Assembly: GCF_014269395.1 (NCBI RefSeq)
Contig: NZ_JACOGK010000009.1
Coordinates: 23,301 to 87,300 of the forward strand
DNA: 64,000 nucleotides
DNA from: Megasphaera hominis
GTDB lineage: Bacteria > Bacillota > Negativicutes > Veillonellales > Megasphaeraceae
Direction of reading: 5' to 3'
Both the position numbers and the translations under genes were made by a program. The notes beneath the pieces are model-generated. The model saw only the letters and a list, made by a program, of their open reading frames with translations, was not told the DNA's origin and did no database searches. This document shows, one piece after another, positions 7,833 through 16,234 of the stretch. The first letter of the stretch is position 1. Each line of letters opens with the position of its first letter.

Positions 7833-9725
7833 TTGTCACGAACTGTTGTTATAGATCCTGTCCTTTTGAGTAAGGTCAGCAAACCTGCCCGCTATGTAGG
7901 CGGCGAATGGAACAGCGTCGTCAAGAATCATGAAGACGTGAAGCTTACTGTAGCCTACTGTTTCCCCGATGTCTATGAAGTGGCCATGAGCCATTTGGGC
8001 CTGCGCATCCTTTATGCGCTTCTCAACGAACGGGACGACGTAGCCGCTGAACGGGTATATGCACCGTGGCCCGATATGGAAGCGCTCATGCGTCAAAAGG
8101 GCTATCCCTTGTATTCTCTGGAAACAAAGACGCCTGTCGTCGATTTCGATTTTGTCGGCTTTACGCTGCAGTATGAAATGAGCTTCAGCAACATCCTTAA
8201 TATGCTCGATTTGGCAGGGATTCCCATGTTTTCCAAAGACCGCGGGGAAGATATGCCCCTCGTCGTCGCCGGCGGTCCCTGCGCTTACAACGCAGAACCA
8301 TTGGCTGATTACATCGATCTTTTTTGCCTGGGCGAATCGGAAGAATCTGTACAGCTTCTGGCTGATACGATTATTGAATGGAAAGAACAGGGCAAACCGG
8401 GCGGTAAGAAAGGCCTTTTGAAGACCCTCGCGACCCAGCAGGGCAACTACGTACCGGCCTTCTATACGCCGCATTATACGGCAGACGGAGCCTTCGACTT
8501 TCTTGAAGTAACTGAACCGGGCGTACCGGCAACGATTGAAAAATGCGTCGTCGCCGATGAAGAACACGTCTTTTTCCCGACCAAGCCCATCGTGCCCAAT
8601 ATCGACATCGTCCACAACCGCGCCGTCCTGGAACTTTTCCGGGGTTGCAGCCGGGGCTGTCGCTTTTGCCAGGCTGGCATGCTCTATCGTCCGGTCCGGG
8701 AAAAGACACCGGAACATCTGGTACAGCTGGCCCGTCAGATTATCGATAATTCCGGCTATAATGAAATTTCTCTCATGAGCCTTAGTTCGGCAGACTATTC
8801 CTGTTTGCCGGAACTGGTCGATCAGCTCCTGGAAGAATTTAAAGACCAGAAGGTCAGCGTCAGCCTGCCATCCCTGCGTATTGACAGCTTTTCCATCGAC
8901 ATTGCCAAGAAGGTCCAGCAGGTCCGTAAGAGCGGCCTGACCCTGGCGCCGGAAGCCGGAACCCAGCGTTTGCGCGACGTCATCAACAAGGGCGTTACGG
9001 AAGAAAACCTCATGCAGGCCTGTGAAAACGCCTTCCGCAACGGCTGGTCTACAGTAAAGCTTTATTTCATGATGGGCCTGCCTACGGAAACGGACGAAGA
9101 CCTGGCAGGTATTGCTGATCTGGCCTACAAGGTGCTTAACCTGTACCGCCAGATTACGCATAAAAACAACGGCAAGGTGACCGTCTCCGTGTCGAGCTTT
9201 GTGCCAAAGACGCACACGTCCTTCCAGTGGTTTGGCCAGCTGCCCGTGGCAGAAATCGAACGGAAGCAGCAGTACCTGAAGAGCCTCATCCGGGATAAGC
9301 ACATTTCCTACCACTACCACGATGCCCGTACGGGCCATATGGAAGCTGCCTTTGCCCGCGGTGACCGCCGCCTGGGCGCCGTCCTTTACGAAGCGTGGAA
9401 GCTGGGCTGCAAATTCGACGGCTGGACGGAACTGTTCGATTACGACAAGTGGCTTACAGCTTTCAAGAATGCCGGTGTTGATCCGGATTATTACGCAGCC
9501 CGCACGCGGGATGTGGATGAACCGCTGCCGTGGGACCACTTGGCTGATGGCGCCTCCAAGGCCTTCCTGAAACGGGAATGGCAGCGCGCCCTGCAGGGTG
9601 AACTGACCCACGACTGCCGTCATTTGAGCTGTACTGGCTGCGGTGTATGTAACGAATTAGGCGTTTCTATTGTGGACCATAAGGAAGGAGAGGCTAGCCA
9701 TGGAAAGACTACGTTTAGCTGTTAA
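7833..9725 (+). CDS. B12-binding-like / radical SAM protein (TIGR03960-type)
   Basis: A 630-residue protein. An N-terminal region with a cobalamin-binding-like fold covers about residues 1-230, and a radical SAM domain carries the 4Fe-4S motif C-x3-C-x2-C at Cys272, Cys276 and Cys279. The start is TTG at 7833, placed seven bases after a perfect GGAGG; frames further upstream lack a site. The C-terminus has a second cysteine cluster (C-x4-C-x2-C-x2-C). This family sits next to the DUF2344 family in many Firmicutes, often with ribonuclease G and ribosomal protein genes. The reaction is not known to me. It overlaps the next gene by 26 bases. Confidence 0.85.
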   Translation: MSRTVVIDPVLLSKVSKPARYVGGEWNSVVKNHEDVKLTVAYCFPDVYEVAMSHLGLRILYALLNERDDVAAERVYAPWPDMEALMRQKGYPLYSLETKTPVVDFDFVGFTLQYEMSFSNILNMLDLAGIPMFSKDRGEDMPLVVAGGPCAYNAEPLADYIDLFCLGESEESVQLLADTIIEWKEQGKPGGKKGLLKTLATQQGNYVPAFYTPHYTADGAFDFLEVTEPGVPATIEKCVVADEEHVFFPTKPIVPNIDIVHNRAVLELFRGCSRGCRFCQAGMLYRPVREKTPEHLVQLARQIIDNSGYNEISLMSLSSADYSCLPELVDQLLEEFKDQKVSVSLPSLRIDSFSIDIAKKVQQVRKSGLTLAPEAGTQRLRDVINKGVTEENLMQACENAFRNGWSTVKLYFMMGLPTETDEDLAGIADLAYKVLNLYRQITHKNNGKVTVSVSSFVPKTHTSFQWFGQLPVAEIERKQQYLKSLIRDKHISYHYHDARTGHMEAAFARGDRRLGAVLYEAWKLGCKFDGWTELFDYDKWLTAFKNAGVDPDYYAARTRDVDEPLPWDHLADGASKAFLKREWQRALQGELTHDCRHLSCTGCGVCNELGVSIVDHKEGEASHGKTTFSC

Positions 9726-10410
9726 AAAAGACGGGGCCCTTCAATTCCTGTCCCATCTTGATTTTGCCCGGGCCGTGCGCTACGTCATCGTCCGCGCTCA
9801 TTTGCCCATTAATTACTCCGAAGGCTTTAATCCCCATATGAAGCTGAGCTTTGCTTCGGCTCTCGGTGTTGGCGTCTGTGCTGACGTAGAATATCTTGAC
9901 ATGGAGCTGGCAGAAAAAATACCTGTGCAGGAAGTCATGGAACGCATGAATGCCCAGTCGCCCGACGGTTTTGCCGTTCTCGACGGCCACTATATCGACG
10001 CCAAGGCTCCGAAGCTCATGGCTATGGCCAATTACGCCGTATACGATCTCTTTGGACCGGCTACAGCACCGCTCGACCAGGCCGGACTTGATGCTGTTTT
10101 GCGCCGCTTTAATGACGACGCAGATATTACCTTCGAAAAGGTATCTATAAAAGGCAAGCATAAGGCCAGGGAAATTCACGTCAAGGACCATGTCATCGAA
10201 CCCCTGACGGGCACTATTAAAGACGACCGCATCACCATCCGTGCCGGCATCTACCAGACGGCAGACGGCGCCATTAAGCCTCAGGAGGTCTGGGACATTC
10301 TGGTCAACTCCTTTGAGCTTCCTGCCGTAGCCGACCTGATGCTGGCCCGGCGCCGCGCCATTTATACACGGAAAGACGGGGAAAACCGTTCTCTTTTTGC
10401 CATTGAATAA
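9700..10410 (+). CDS. DUF2344 / TIGR03936 family protein
   Basis: A 236-residue protein of the family that pairs with, or is fused to, the TIGR03960 radical SAM enzyme. The N-terminus is typical, with LQFLSHLDFARAVR near residues 12-25 and YSEGFNPHMKLSFASALGVG near 37-56. ATG 9700 is chosen because GGAAGGAGAGG stands 5-10 bases before it; the reading frame itself opens earlier, inside the upstream gene. The 26 base overlap suggests coupled translation and joint function, perhaps in tRNA or ribosome modification, which is an inference from context only. Confidence 0.82.
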   Translation: MERLRLAVKKDGALQFLSHLDFARAVRYVIVRAHLPINYSEGFNPHMKLSFASALGVGVCADVEYLDMELAEKIPVQEVMERMNAQSPDGFAVLDGHYIDAKAPKLMAMANYAVYDLFGPATAPLDQAGLDAVLRRFNDDADITFEKVSIKGKHKAREIHVKDHVIEPLTGTIKDDRITIRAGIYQTADGAIKPQEVWDILVNSFELPAVADLMLARRRAIYTRKDGENRSLFAIE

Positions 10411-10452
10411 TACGATTCGGCCTACATGGCTTGTACGACAGGAGGTGATTTC

Positions 10453-11886
10453 ATGAAACTGATTATCGGCAACATCATGCCCGAAGAAACGCGCATGGCC
10501 GTCGTCGAAGACGGTGTCCTCAAGGATTTTTCCGTCGAACGGGACGATGAAAACCACATTGTCAATCACATTTACCGCGGTACTATCCAGAACATCCTGC
10601 CTGCCATGCAGGCAGCCTTCGTGAATATCGGCCGCCGCAAGAACGCCTTTCTCGCCATGAGCGATATTTTTCCGCGGGCAGCGACAAAGAAACAAATTCA
10701 ACAAACCCGCATTTCCGTTGGCCAGAGCGTCCTCGTCCAGGTCATCAAGGAAGAGCAGGGCAGCAAGGGCGCCAAGGTAACGGCCAACGTCAGTATTGCC
10801 GGCCGGTATGCCGTTCTCATGCCGACGGTAGACTATATCGGCGTATCGAAGAAGATCCGTGATGAAGAAGAACGGAACCGTCTGCGCCAGATTGCGGGTG
10901 ACCTCAAGCCCAAGGGCATGGGCATCATCATCCGTACCGTCGCCAAGGGCGTAAAGGAAGCCGATTTGACGGCCGACATCCAGTATCTCCTGCATACGTG
11001 GGAAAGCGTCGAGCGACGCTACAAGCTGGCTAAAAAGCCGAAGCTCTTATACAGAGAAGCCGATCTCGTCATGCGCACCGTCCGGGACCATTGCACGAGC
11101 GACGTCAAGAAGGTCATCGTTGACGACAAGGACGCGTATGAACGCATGTGCCAGGTTTTCCCGGGTGACGAATGGCGCAACCGTATCGAACTCTATCAGG
11201 GTCAGGACCCCATCTTCGATGCGTACCACCTGGAAGAACAGGTCCAATCCCTCATGGCCAGGGAAGTCCCTCTGCCATCGGGGGGCAACCTGATCATCGA
11301 CCGTACGGAAGCCCTGACTGTGGTCGACGTCAATAGTGCCCGGTACACGGGTAGCAGCACCCTTCAGGACACGATTTTCCACGTCAACAAGGAAGCCGCT
11401 GTAGAGATTGCCAGACAGTTACGGCTCCGCGATATTGGCGGCATTATCCTCATCGATTTCATCGATATGGCTCAGCCTGCACGGCGTAAGGAAATCCTCG
11501 ACATCCTGGCCAGAGAAACGGCGTCCGATTGTTCTAAAACCCATGTCTTAGGCATGACGGCCCTCAATCTGGTAGAAATTACACGTCGTAAGTCCCGTCA
11601 GAGCCTGCATCAGGTCCAGTTCAGCCCCTGCAATATTTGCGGCGGCTCAGGCTATCTCTTTGCCCCGGAAACGGTGGCCATTCAGATTATCCGCCGCCTG
11701 CGTCATCTGGTCCAGGTCAAACATATCAAAGGTGACCTGGAAATCTGTGCCCACGCTGACGTCCTGGCCATCCTGAAAGAAAAGAAACGCCGGGAAGGAC
11801 TGGAACGGGAGCTGGCCCGTACCTTATACTTTGAAGAAAGCACCCACCCCAACCGGGAAGTATACTCTATCCTGTCTAAGGCATAA
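10453..11886 (+). CDS. rng: Ribonuclease G (Rne/Rng family)
   Basis: A 477-residue endoribonuclease of the RNase E/G family that trims rRNA and starts mRNA decay. An S1-like RNA-binding domain lies at about residues 36-118 (YRGTIQNILPAMQAAFVNIG). The catalytic DNase I-like part has VDVNSARYTG near 296 and IDFIDM near 334-339 with metal-binding aspartates, and the zinc link is C393-N-I-C396. It lacks the long C-terminal scaffold of RNase E. ATG 10453 has AGGAGG nearby; an in-frame ATG at 10426 has no site. It ends the long operon that begins at mreB. Confidence 0.93.
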   Translation: MKLIIGNIMPEETRMAVVEDGVLKDFSVERDDENHIVNHIYRGTIQNILPAMQAAFVNIGRRKNAFLAMSDIFPRAATKKQIQQTRISVGQSVLVQVIKEEQGSKGAKVTANVSIAGRYAVLMPTVDYIGVSKKIRDEEERNRLRQIAGDLKPKGMGIIIRTVAKGVKEADLTADIQYLLHTWESVERRYKLAKKPKLLYREADLVMRTVRDHCTSDVKKVIVDDKDAYERMCQVFPGDEWRNRIELYQGQDPIFDAYHLEEQVQSLMAREVPLPSGGNLIIDRTEALTVVDVNSARYTGSSTLQDTIFHVNKEAAVEIARQLRLRDIGGIILIDFIDMAQPARRKEILDILARETASDCSKTHVLGMTALNLVEITRRKSRQSLHQVQFSPCNICGGSGYLFAPETVAIQIIRRLRHLVQVKHIKGDLEICAHADVLAILKEKKRREGLERELARTLYFEESTHPNREVYSILSKA

Positions 11887-11980
11887 CCTTCTGGCAAGCT
11901 GAGGTAGTGTCGCCGGCCCTATGGGACCGATGACGCTAAAGGGACATTTAAGTACCATTTAATACCAAGGAGAATCTATC

Positions 11981-12907
11981 ATGAAACTAGCGGCAACCTG
12001 CGTAACCCTTTGTCTTGCCGCCTTGTCGTTTGGCACTGTCCTGGCAGCGCCGGCGACGCCGGAAGAGACCCAGGCTGCGTTGCGATATACAGCGGCCTGG
12101 GCCTCTTTGGCATCGTATGGCGATAAAGCGGGTCAAATGGCACGACGGGAATTTACAAACGACGGCTGGCAATATACCTATTATGACCGGCGCGATAAGA
12201 AATCAGACGTCCAGTACGTACTCCTGCGTAAGCCCCAGGATCAGACAGCACCGGCTATTTTAGCGATGACCGGCACGACGAACCTGGCTGACGTACGCAG
12301 TGACCTGCGTACGCATGGCGTGCCTTTTAAAGGCCAGGCTGTAACGGGCCCTGAAGCACCACGTGTACACCAGGGCTTTTGGGACTACACACAGGCCATC
12401 CTCAACACGCCCTTAGAGGACACGACAAAGGAGCCGGTCCTGGCTTCCGCTCTTATCCACGCTGATGAAAAAGCACCGGCCGGCGTGCTCCTGACCGGTC
12501 ACAGCTTAGGCGGCGCAGCAGCAACGCTGACAGCTGTCTGGCTGGCCGGCCAAGGCGTGGGGCCGGAACAAATCCGCACCATTACCTTCGGCGCTCCGGC
12601 CGTAGGCAACAAGTACTTCGTCCGTGATTATGACGGCCAGTTTCATTTGGACCGCATCGTTCTTAAAGGGGATCCCGTGCTGGGACTCCTGCAGACTTTC
12701 CATATGGGCTATGTCCAGTTCCCGGAGGAAACCGTTTGGCAAGAAACGGGCTATACGCCCTATTTCCCGCACTCTATGATCGTCTACGCTGACTTGCCGT
12801 GCGACACTATTACGACGCTTTGTGGGGCCAAAATGGAGGCTCTTTCTATAAACCGGCACAGTCAAAGGGGACGTCGCCAGTCTATATTGCACCTGTTACC
12901 GTCCTGA
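11981..12907 (+). CDS. Secreted class 3 lipase, N-terminal part (frameshifted gene)
   Basis: The reading frame gives 308 residues with a clear signal peptide (about residues 1-22, ending in AAPA). A class 3 lipase domain follows: the TGTTNLADVRSDL strand near 91-103 and the nucleophile elbow GHSLGG with Ser175. It should hydrolyse ester lipids outside the cytoplasm. After about residue 272 the sequence stops looking like the family and ends in a basic tail, while the minus-one frame from 12793 onward continues a natural protein. The gene therefore appears split by a single-base frameshift between 12793 and 12907. AAGGAG lies before the ATG. It may be an inactivated gene or a sequencing error. 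Confidence 0.75.
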   Translation: MKLAATCVTLCLAALSFGTVLAAPATPEETQAALRYTAAWASLASYGDKAGQMARREFTNDGWQYTYYDRRDKKSDVQYVLLRKPQDQTAPAILAMTGTTNLADVRSDLRTHGVPFKGQAVTGPEAPRVHQGFWDYTQAILNTPLEDTTKEPVLASALIHADEKAPAGVLLTGHSLGGAAATLTAVWLAGQGVGPEQIRTITFGAPAVGNKYFVRDYDGQFHLDRIVLKGDPVLGLLQTFHMGYVQFPEETVWQETGYTPYFPHSMIVYADLPCDTITTLCGAKMEALSINRHSQRGRRQSILHLLPS

Positions 12908-13293
12908 TCGACCCGGATTTGGCATCCAGTGCGGATTACATAAAAGCGGCAGTAGCGGACCGTCTGTCCCACACACATGGGGGAGCTGTCTTTTCTGAAA
13001 ATACAGAAGAAAATCCATCCTATGCCGACCTGGCTATAGCTGCTAAGCGTGTCGGCAAGACGGAACTGCTGACCGAAGTAATCAGCGTCCACAAGGTGAA
13101 ACAGGAAGAAGAAACGTATGCGGTCAGCGTAAGCCAGGTCTGGCGGCATATCGATGGTCGTCTCCTTAGGGCAGAGCAGTATACGACAGATACGAAAGAA
13201 CTGACACCTCTGTTAGCCGTAATTTACGGGCATGACGAGGTTGATAGAGAAGAAAATAAAAAGAGTGATAAAGAATTATTAAGAGTAAATTAG
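12799..13293 (+). CDS. C-terminal part of the frameshifted lipase
   Basis: This frame is open from 12793 and encodes about 165 residues. They read as the natural continuation of the lipase: Tyr-Tyr-Asp-Ala-Leu-Trp, then a domain with Ala-rich helices and beta strands ending in a charged Glu/Lys tail. There is no ribosome binding site for the GTG at 12799, so independent translation is unlikely. It overlaps the end of the upstream frame by 109 bases. Joined to 11981-12800 it would give a protein of about 437 residues. Confidence 0.55.
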   Translation: MRHYYDALWGQNGGSFYKPAQSKGTSPVYIAPVTVLIDPDLASSADYIKAAVADRLSHTHGGAVFSENTEENPSYADLAIAAKRVGKTELLTEVISVHKVKQEEETYAVSVSQVWRHIDGRLLRAEQYTTDTKELTPLLAVIYGHDEVDREENKKSDKELLRVN

Positions 13294-13330
13294 AGTTAAT
13301 AACAGTTAATAGGAGTAATGTTTGATAACA

Positions 13331-13372
13331 AAACAGCCCTGGTACGTGTATTCACGTATACCAGGGCTGTTT
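13331..13372. terminator. Bidirectional intrinsic terminator
   Basis: AAACAGCCCTGGTACGTG pairs with CACGTATACCAGGGCTGTTT, a stem of about 18 bp with a small bulge. It separates the convergent lipase and WG-repeat genes. Confidence 0.85.
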
Positions 13373-13384
13373 CGCATCTTGAAG

Positions 13385-14872
13385 TCAGACGAGAGTTATC
13401 TTTTTATACTGCGGCATCACCAACCATGTACCATCTGTGCGCATGATACCGTATTTTCCTTCTTGTTTAACAACGGAAAGTCCATTTCTAAAGGACGTTA
13501 CGTCTTGGATGCTGCCAGCAGGAAAGGCTGTGAGGACCTGGCAGCGGTCGTCGACGATGGCGTAGGTTTTTCCTGTTTTGGCCCATGTGACCTTTTCGTC
13601 ACCATAGGGGACGAGTGTTGTAGCTTTCGGGACTGTCCCTATAATCTGGCCCGTCGTATTGACTAAGGTTTGCTCTTTTCCTTGCCGGACGACGAGGCAG
13701 TCACTGCCCAAAAATTCGATACCGTCGTACGCAAAGGGAATGACAAGCGTACCGTTAGTCAGGTCCAGGGCGCCGAATTTGCCGTTGTCTTTATTCTTCA
13801 GTGTGGCAATGCCCAAGGTTTCCGAGAAGGTGCCGACGCTGGCGTCGTAATTTCCCGGACCGAAGAGGGTTTCACCGCGGCGGTTGACAAAAATCGTCTG
13901 GTCCTTGTTTTCGATAAACGTGCCCCAAGCACTCATGGGGTAGACGAAATGGTTCTTGCTATCGGCGACGATGTGACCCGTCCGGTCGATGTAGCCGCGT
14001 TTCACGCCATCGCGGATGAAGCCGCCCATGACCGTGCCGTCGTAGCCTGTACCGAATTGCGTGCCGATAAAGACCCCCACGACAGTGCCCCAGTTGAGGT
14101 TGCTTACGTGACGGCGATATTCAGCCAGACCGTTTTCGTAGGGATACATGTCATCAGACGGCGCGTCGAAGAGAATCTGTCCTTTTTCGTCGATGGCGAC
14201 CTTCTTGCCGGTATCAAGCTTGACGAAGGCAATACCCTCGCTGAAGGATGCCAAGACGTCCTTGTAGACAGGCGGCAGGACTGTGTGGCCTGAAGCATCG
14301 GCAAAGCCCCATTTACCGCCGTCCCGGTAGGCATGATACGGTGAGAGGGGCAGCGGCTGGCGTCGGGCGTCGTTCGGCGCTACGGTATCGCCTGTAGGCG
14401 TAATGGCCGTGACGTGTTTGACGCCGGTGACGTTGAAGATGCCCCGGTTTGTCGGCTCTATAGATTTATATTGTGGTGTGACTGTCAAATTGCCAGAGGG
14501 CCCCATGAGGCCCCATTTGCCATTATCGGCCTGAACCATGGCCAGGACACCGGGAATACCGGCTTGGCGCAGCGCTTTATCATGAGCAGATTCCTTTTGC
14601 TTCTTTACATCGTAATCGCCCATCTGCGGGAAAAGGACGGTGCCGGCGGCAATAGCCGCCCGGTCTTTATGAAAGGACGTGCTCGTATGTGTGCCTCTCT
14701 CGTGGGTCGTTTCTTTCGTCACTTCATGGGATGAAGACGCTGACGTAGCCGTATACGTGTGCTGTTCCCGCGTGTACACGTGGGCGCCTTCTTCCGCACG
14801 GACAGGCGCGGCGGCCAGGCTCAGGCAGATCAGGCAGGCCAAAAGGGCCGGGGTGATGTGTGTGTGAGTCAT
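13385..14872 (-). CDS. Exported WG-repeat (KWG) protein
   Basis: A 495-residue protein with a signal peptide (about residues 1-26, ending PVRAEEG). A Ser/Thr/His-rich low-complexity stretch follows and then many WG repeats of the type GKWGLMGPSGNLTVTPQYKSI, spaced about 30-50 residues apart across the rest. WG repeats build beta-propeller-like or solenoid surfaces for protein binding; no enzyme motif is seen. AAGGAGG on the minus strand lies 6 bases before ATG 14872, which decides this start over the ATGs at 14875 and 14890. It shares a terminator with the convergent lipase gene. Ligand unknown. Confidence 0.82.
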   Translation of the reverse strand: MTHTHITPALLACLICLSLAAAPVRAEEGAHVYTREQHTYTATSASSSHEVTKETTHERGTHTSTSFHKDRAAIAAGTVLFPQMGDYDVKKQKESAHDKALRQAGIPGVLAMVQADNGKWGLMGPSGNLTVTPQYKSIEPTNRGIFNVTGVKHVTAITPTGDTVAPNDARRQPLPLSPYHAYRDGGKWGFADASGHTVLPPVYKDVLASFSEGIAFVKLDTGKKVAIDEKGQILFDAPSDDMYPYENGLAEYRRHVSNLNWGTVVGVFIGTQFGTGYDGTVMGGFIRDGVKRGYIDRTGHIVADSKNHFVYPMSAWGTFIENKDQTIFVNRRGETLFGPGNYDASVGTFSETLGIATLKNKDNGKFGALDLTNGTLVIPFAYDGIEFLGSDCLVVRQGKEQTLVNTTGQIIGTVPKATTLVPYGDEKVTWAKTGKTYAIVDDRCQVLTAFPAGSIQDVTSFRNGLSVVKQEGKYGIMRTDGTWLVMPQYKKITLV

Positions 14873-14994
14873 CATAGACCTCCTTGTCATAGAAAAATGC
14901 GAGTCAGATGAGCGTATTATACCATAGTAAAATTTATATATCTATCATTTTGAACAATGAATAATAACGAATACTAAATAAGAATAACTGGATA

Positions 14995-15028
14995 AGAAAA
15001 AAGACCTGCCCAAAGAGGACAGGTCTTG
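14995..15028 (-). terminator. Intrinsic terminator of the SIMPL gene
   Basis: On the minus strand AAGACCTGTCC and GGCAGGTCTT form a stem followed by TTTTTTC. It lies just after the stop of the SIMPL-domain gene. Confidence 0.85.
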
Positions 15029-15038
15029 TCTGGAGTAC

Positions 15039-15761
15039 TTATAAAATGTAGAATGTCATGCTCACGGATTCACTGAGCGTATTCGTACCGGCTTCGACCG
15101 GTGTCGCTTCGGAATCAGCCATTTTTACAGCGCGCAGAGCCATCGGTGCGTAGTTGTGGCTGTATGCCGAGGAACTGCCGGAAATGTTGATTTCCTTTAC
15201 TTTGCCGAGCTGTCCGCCCGCTGCCATCGCTGCGGCTTCTGCTGCCTGACGACCGTTGTGGACGGCTTCTTTGATGAGATTCGTCTTTACGGTATCAGCG
15301 TGTTCGTTTGTAAAGCGCATATTCGTCACGCGATTTGCACCGGCGTCACCAGCTTTTTCGATGATCCGCGGAATGAGATCAAAGTCCGTGACGCGGATGG
15401 ACAAGTTGTTGGTTACCGTGTAGGAAACGATTTTGCCTTTGTCGTTGTAGTTCGGCTGCATAGAAAAGCCTGTCGTCTTCATGTCGTCTTTGCTGACACC
15501 CATGAGTTTAACGGCGTTAGTCACATTGTTCATGACTGTATTGTTATCGGTCCGGGCTTTCTGGGCGTTGGCATCTGTACTTTCCATACCGACAGTAATG
15601 TAGGCCGTATCCGGGGCAACTTCCTGTTCAGCATAGCCTGTTACGTTGACGACAGACGGGGCCGGAGCTTCAGCAGCTAAGGCTGGAGCCGACATGCCGA
15701 CAGAAACAGATGCAGCCAGAAGGGCTGCCAGAGCCAGTGTTTTCAAGGATTTCTTTTTCAT
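15039..15761 (-). CDS. Periplasmic SIMPL-domain protein (DUF541)
   Basis: A 240-residue exported protein. A signal peptide (MKKKSLKT then an Ala/Leu core, cleaved near APALA) is followed by a complete SIMPL domain: VTGYAEQEVAPDTAYITVGM near residues 40-59, a middle VTNNLSIRVTDFDLIPRIIE near 116-135 and a C-terminal SVSMTFYIL strand. SIMPL proteins (for example E. coli YggE) are linked to stress resistance and envelope lipid homeostasis; the mechanism is unknown. AAGGAGG precedes the ATG. A -10 box and a strong palindrome lie upstream, so expression is probably regulated. It has its own terminator. Confidence 0.88.
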   Translation of the reverse strand: MKKKSLKTLALAALLAASVSVGMSAPALAAEAPAPSVVNVTGYAEQEVAPDTAYITVGMESTDANAQKARTDNNTVMNNVTNAVKLMGVSKDDMKTTGFSMQPNYNDKGKIVSYTVTNNLSIRVTDFDLIPRIIEKAGDAGANRVTNMRFTNEHADTVKTNLIKEAVHNGRQAAEAAAMAAGGQLGKVKEINISGSSSAYSHNYAPMALRAVKMADSEATPVEAGTNTLSESVSMTFYIL

Positions 15762-15805
15762 GAAATGACCTCCTTATTGAGCTTATAGTGGTATTTCCTG
15801 GCCTT

Positions 15806-15845
15806 ATTATAACACGGACAGGGGAAACGTGCACCTTGTCCGTGT
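15806..15845 (-). promoter_or_regulatory. SIMPL gene promoter with palindromic operator
   Basis: A minus-strand TATAAT is at 15811-15806. Directly upstream, covering the spacer and -35 region, is the inverted repeat ACACGGACA (15812-15820) and its complement ending at 15845, matching at 11 of 12 positions around a loop of about 10 bases. No good -35 box is visible, which fits control by an activator or repressor bound to the palindrome. The binding protein is unknown. Confidence 0.5.
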
Positions 15846-16030
15846 GCTGCGGGCATGGCAAAGGCACAGGCATTTTAAGTGTGAAAAGTAGGTTTTTAAA
15901 AAGTTGACTGAGTAAACTTTTGATTTTCAAAAGAGAACTTTTCTTTTCCGTGAAAAGTAAGAAAAACGATCAAAGGAATTTTTTTGCCGTTGCCTGTCCT
16001 ATGGGCGTATACACTTTGTAAAAAAAACGG

Positions 16031-16059
16031 TTGTAATTTAGGACGACTTGTATTATACT
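16031..16059 (+). promoter_or_regulatory. thiC promoter
   Basis: TTGTAA (16031-16036), a 17 bp spacer and TATACT (16054-16059). Transcription would start near 16066, just before the riboswitch. Confidence 0.75.
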
Positions 16060-16070
16060 TTGGGAAGGAT

Positions 16071-16155
16071 AAAAAGCTAGGGGAGCCGTAAGGCTGAGAA
16101 AATTCTTATTTGACCCTTGAACCTGATTCGGATAATACCGACGTAGGGAAGCTGT
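16071..16155 (+). ncRNA. TPP riboswitch (THI element)
   Basis: The segment carries the conserved thiamin-pyrophosphate aptamer pieces in order: AGGGGAGCC near 16079, GGCTGAGA near 16092, ACCCTTGAACCTGAT near 16113 and GGATAATACCGACGTAGGGA near 16130. The ends AGCT (16075) and AGCT (16150) can form the P1 stem. It lies between the promoter and thiC and is followed by a terminator, the usual layout for shutting down thiamin synthesis when TPP is plentiful. Confidence 0.95.
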
Positions 16156-16168
16156 TACCGGATATAAT

Positions 16169-16198
16169 AGCTTACCCTATGAGGGTGAGCTTTTTTTT
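16169..16198 (+). terminator. Riboswitch-controlled terminator
   Basis: AGCTTACCCT, a loop of ATG, AGGGTGAGCT and then eight T residues form an intrinsic terminator between the aptamer and thiC, so the TPP switch acts on transcription. Confidence 0.85.
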
Positions 16199-16234
16199 GT
16201 ATATTTTTTTGGATATGTTTAGGAGGATATTAGC

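Noticed and set aside
7836..9623. A 595-codon minus-strand frame opposite the radical SAM gene
   Set aside because: No start signals, and the plus strand carries clear motifs; long antisense frames are common at this codon usage.
9715..10995. A 426-codon minus-strand frame across DUF2344 and rng
   Set aside because: It spans two well-supported genes and their junction and has no domain.
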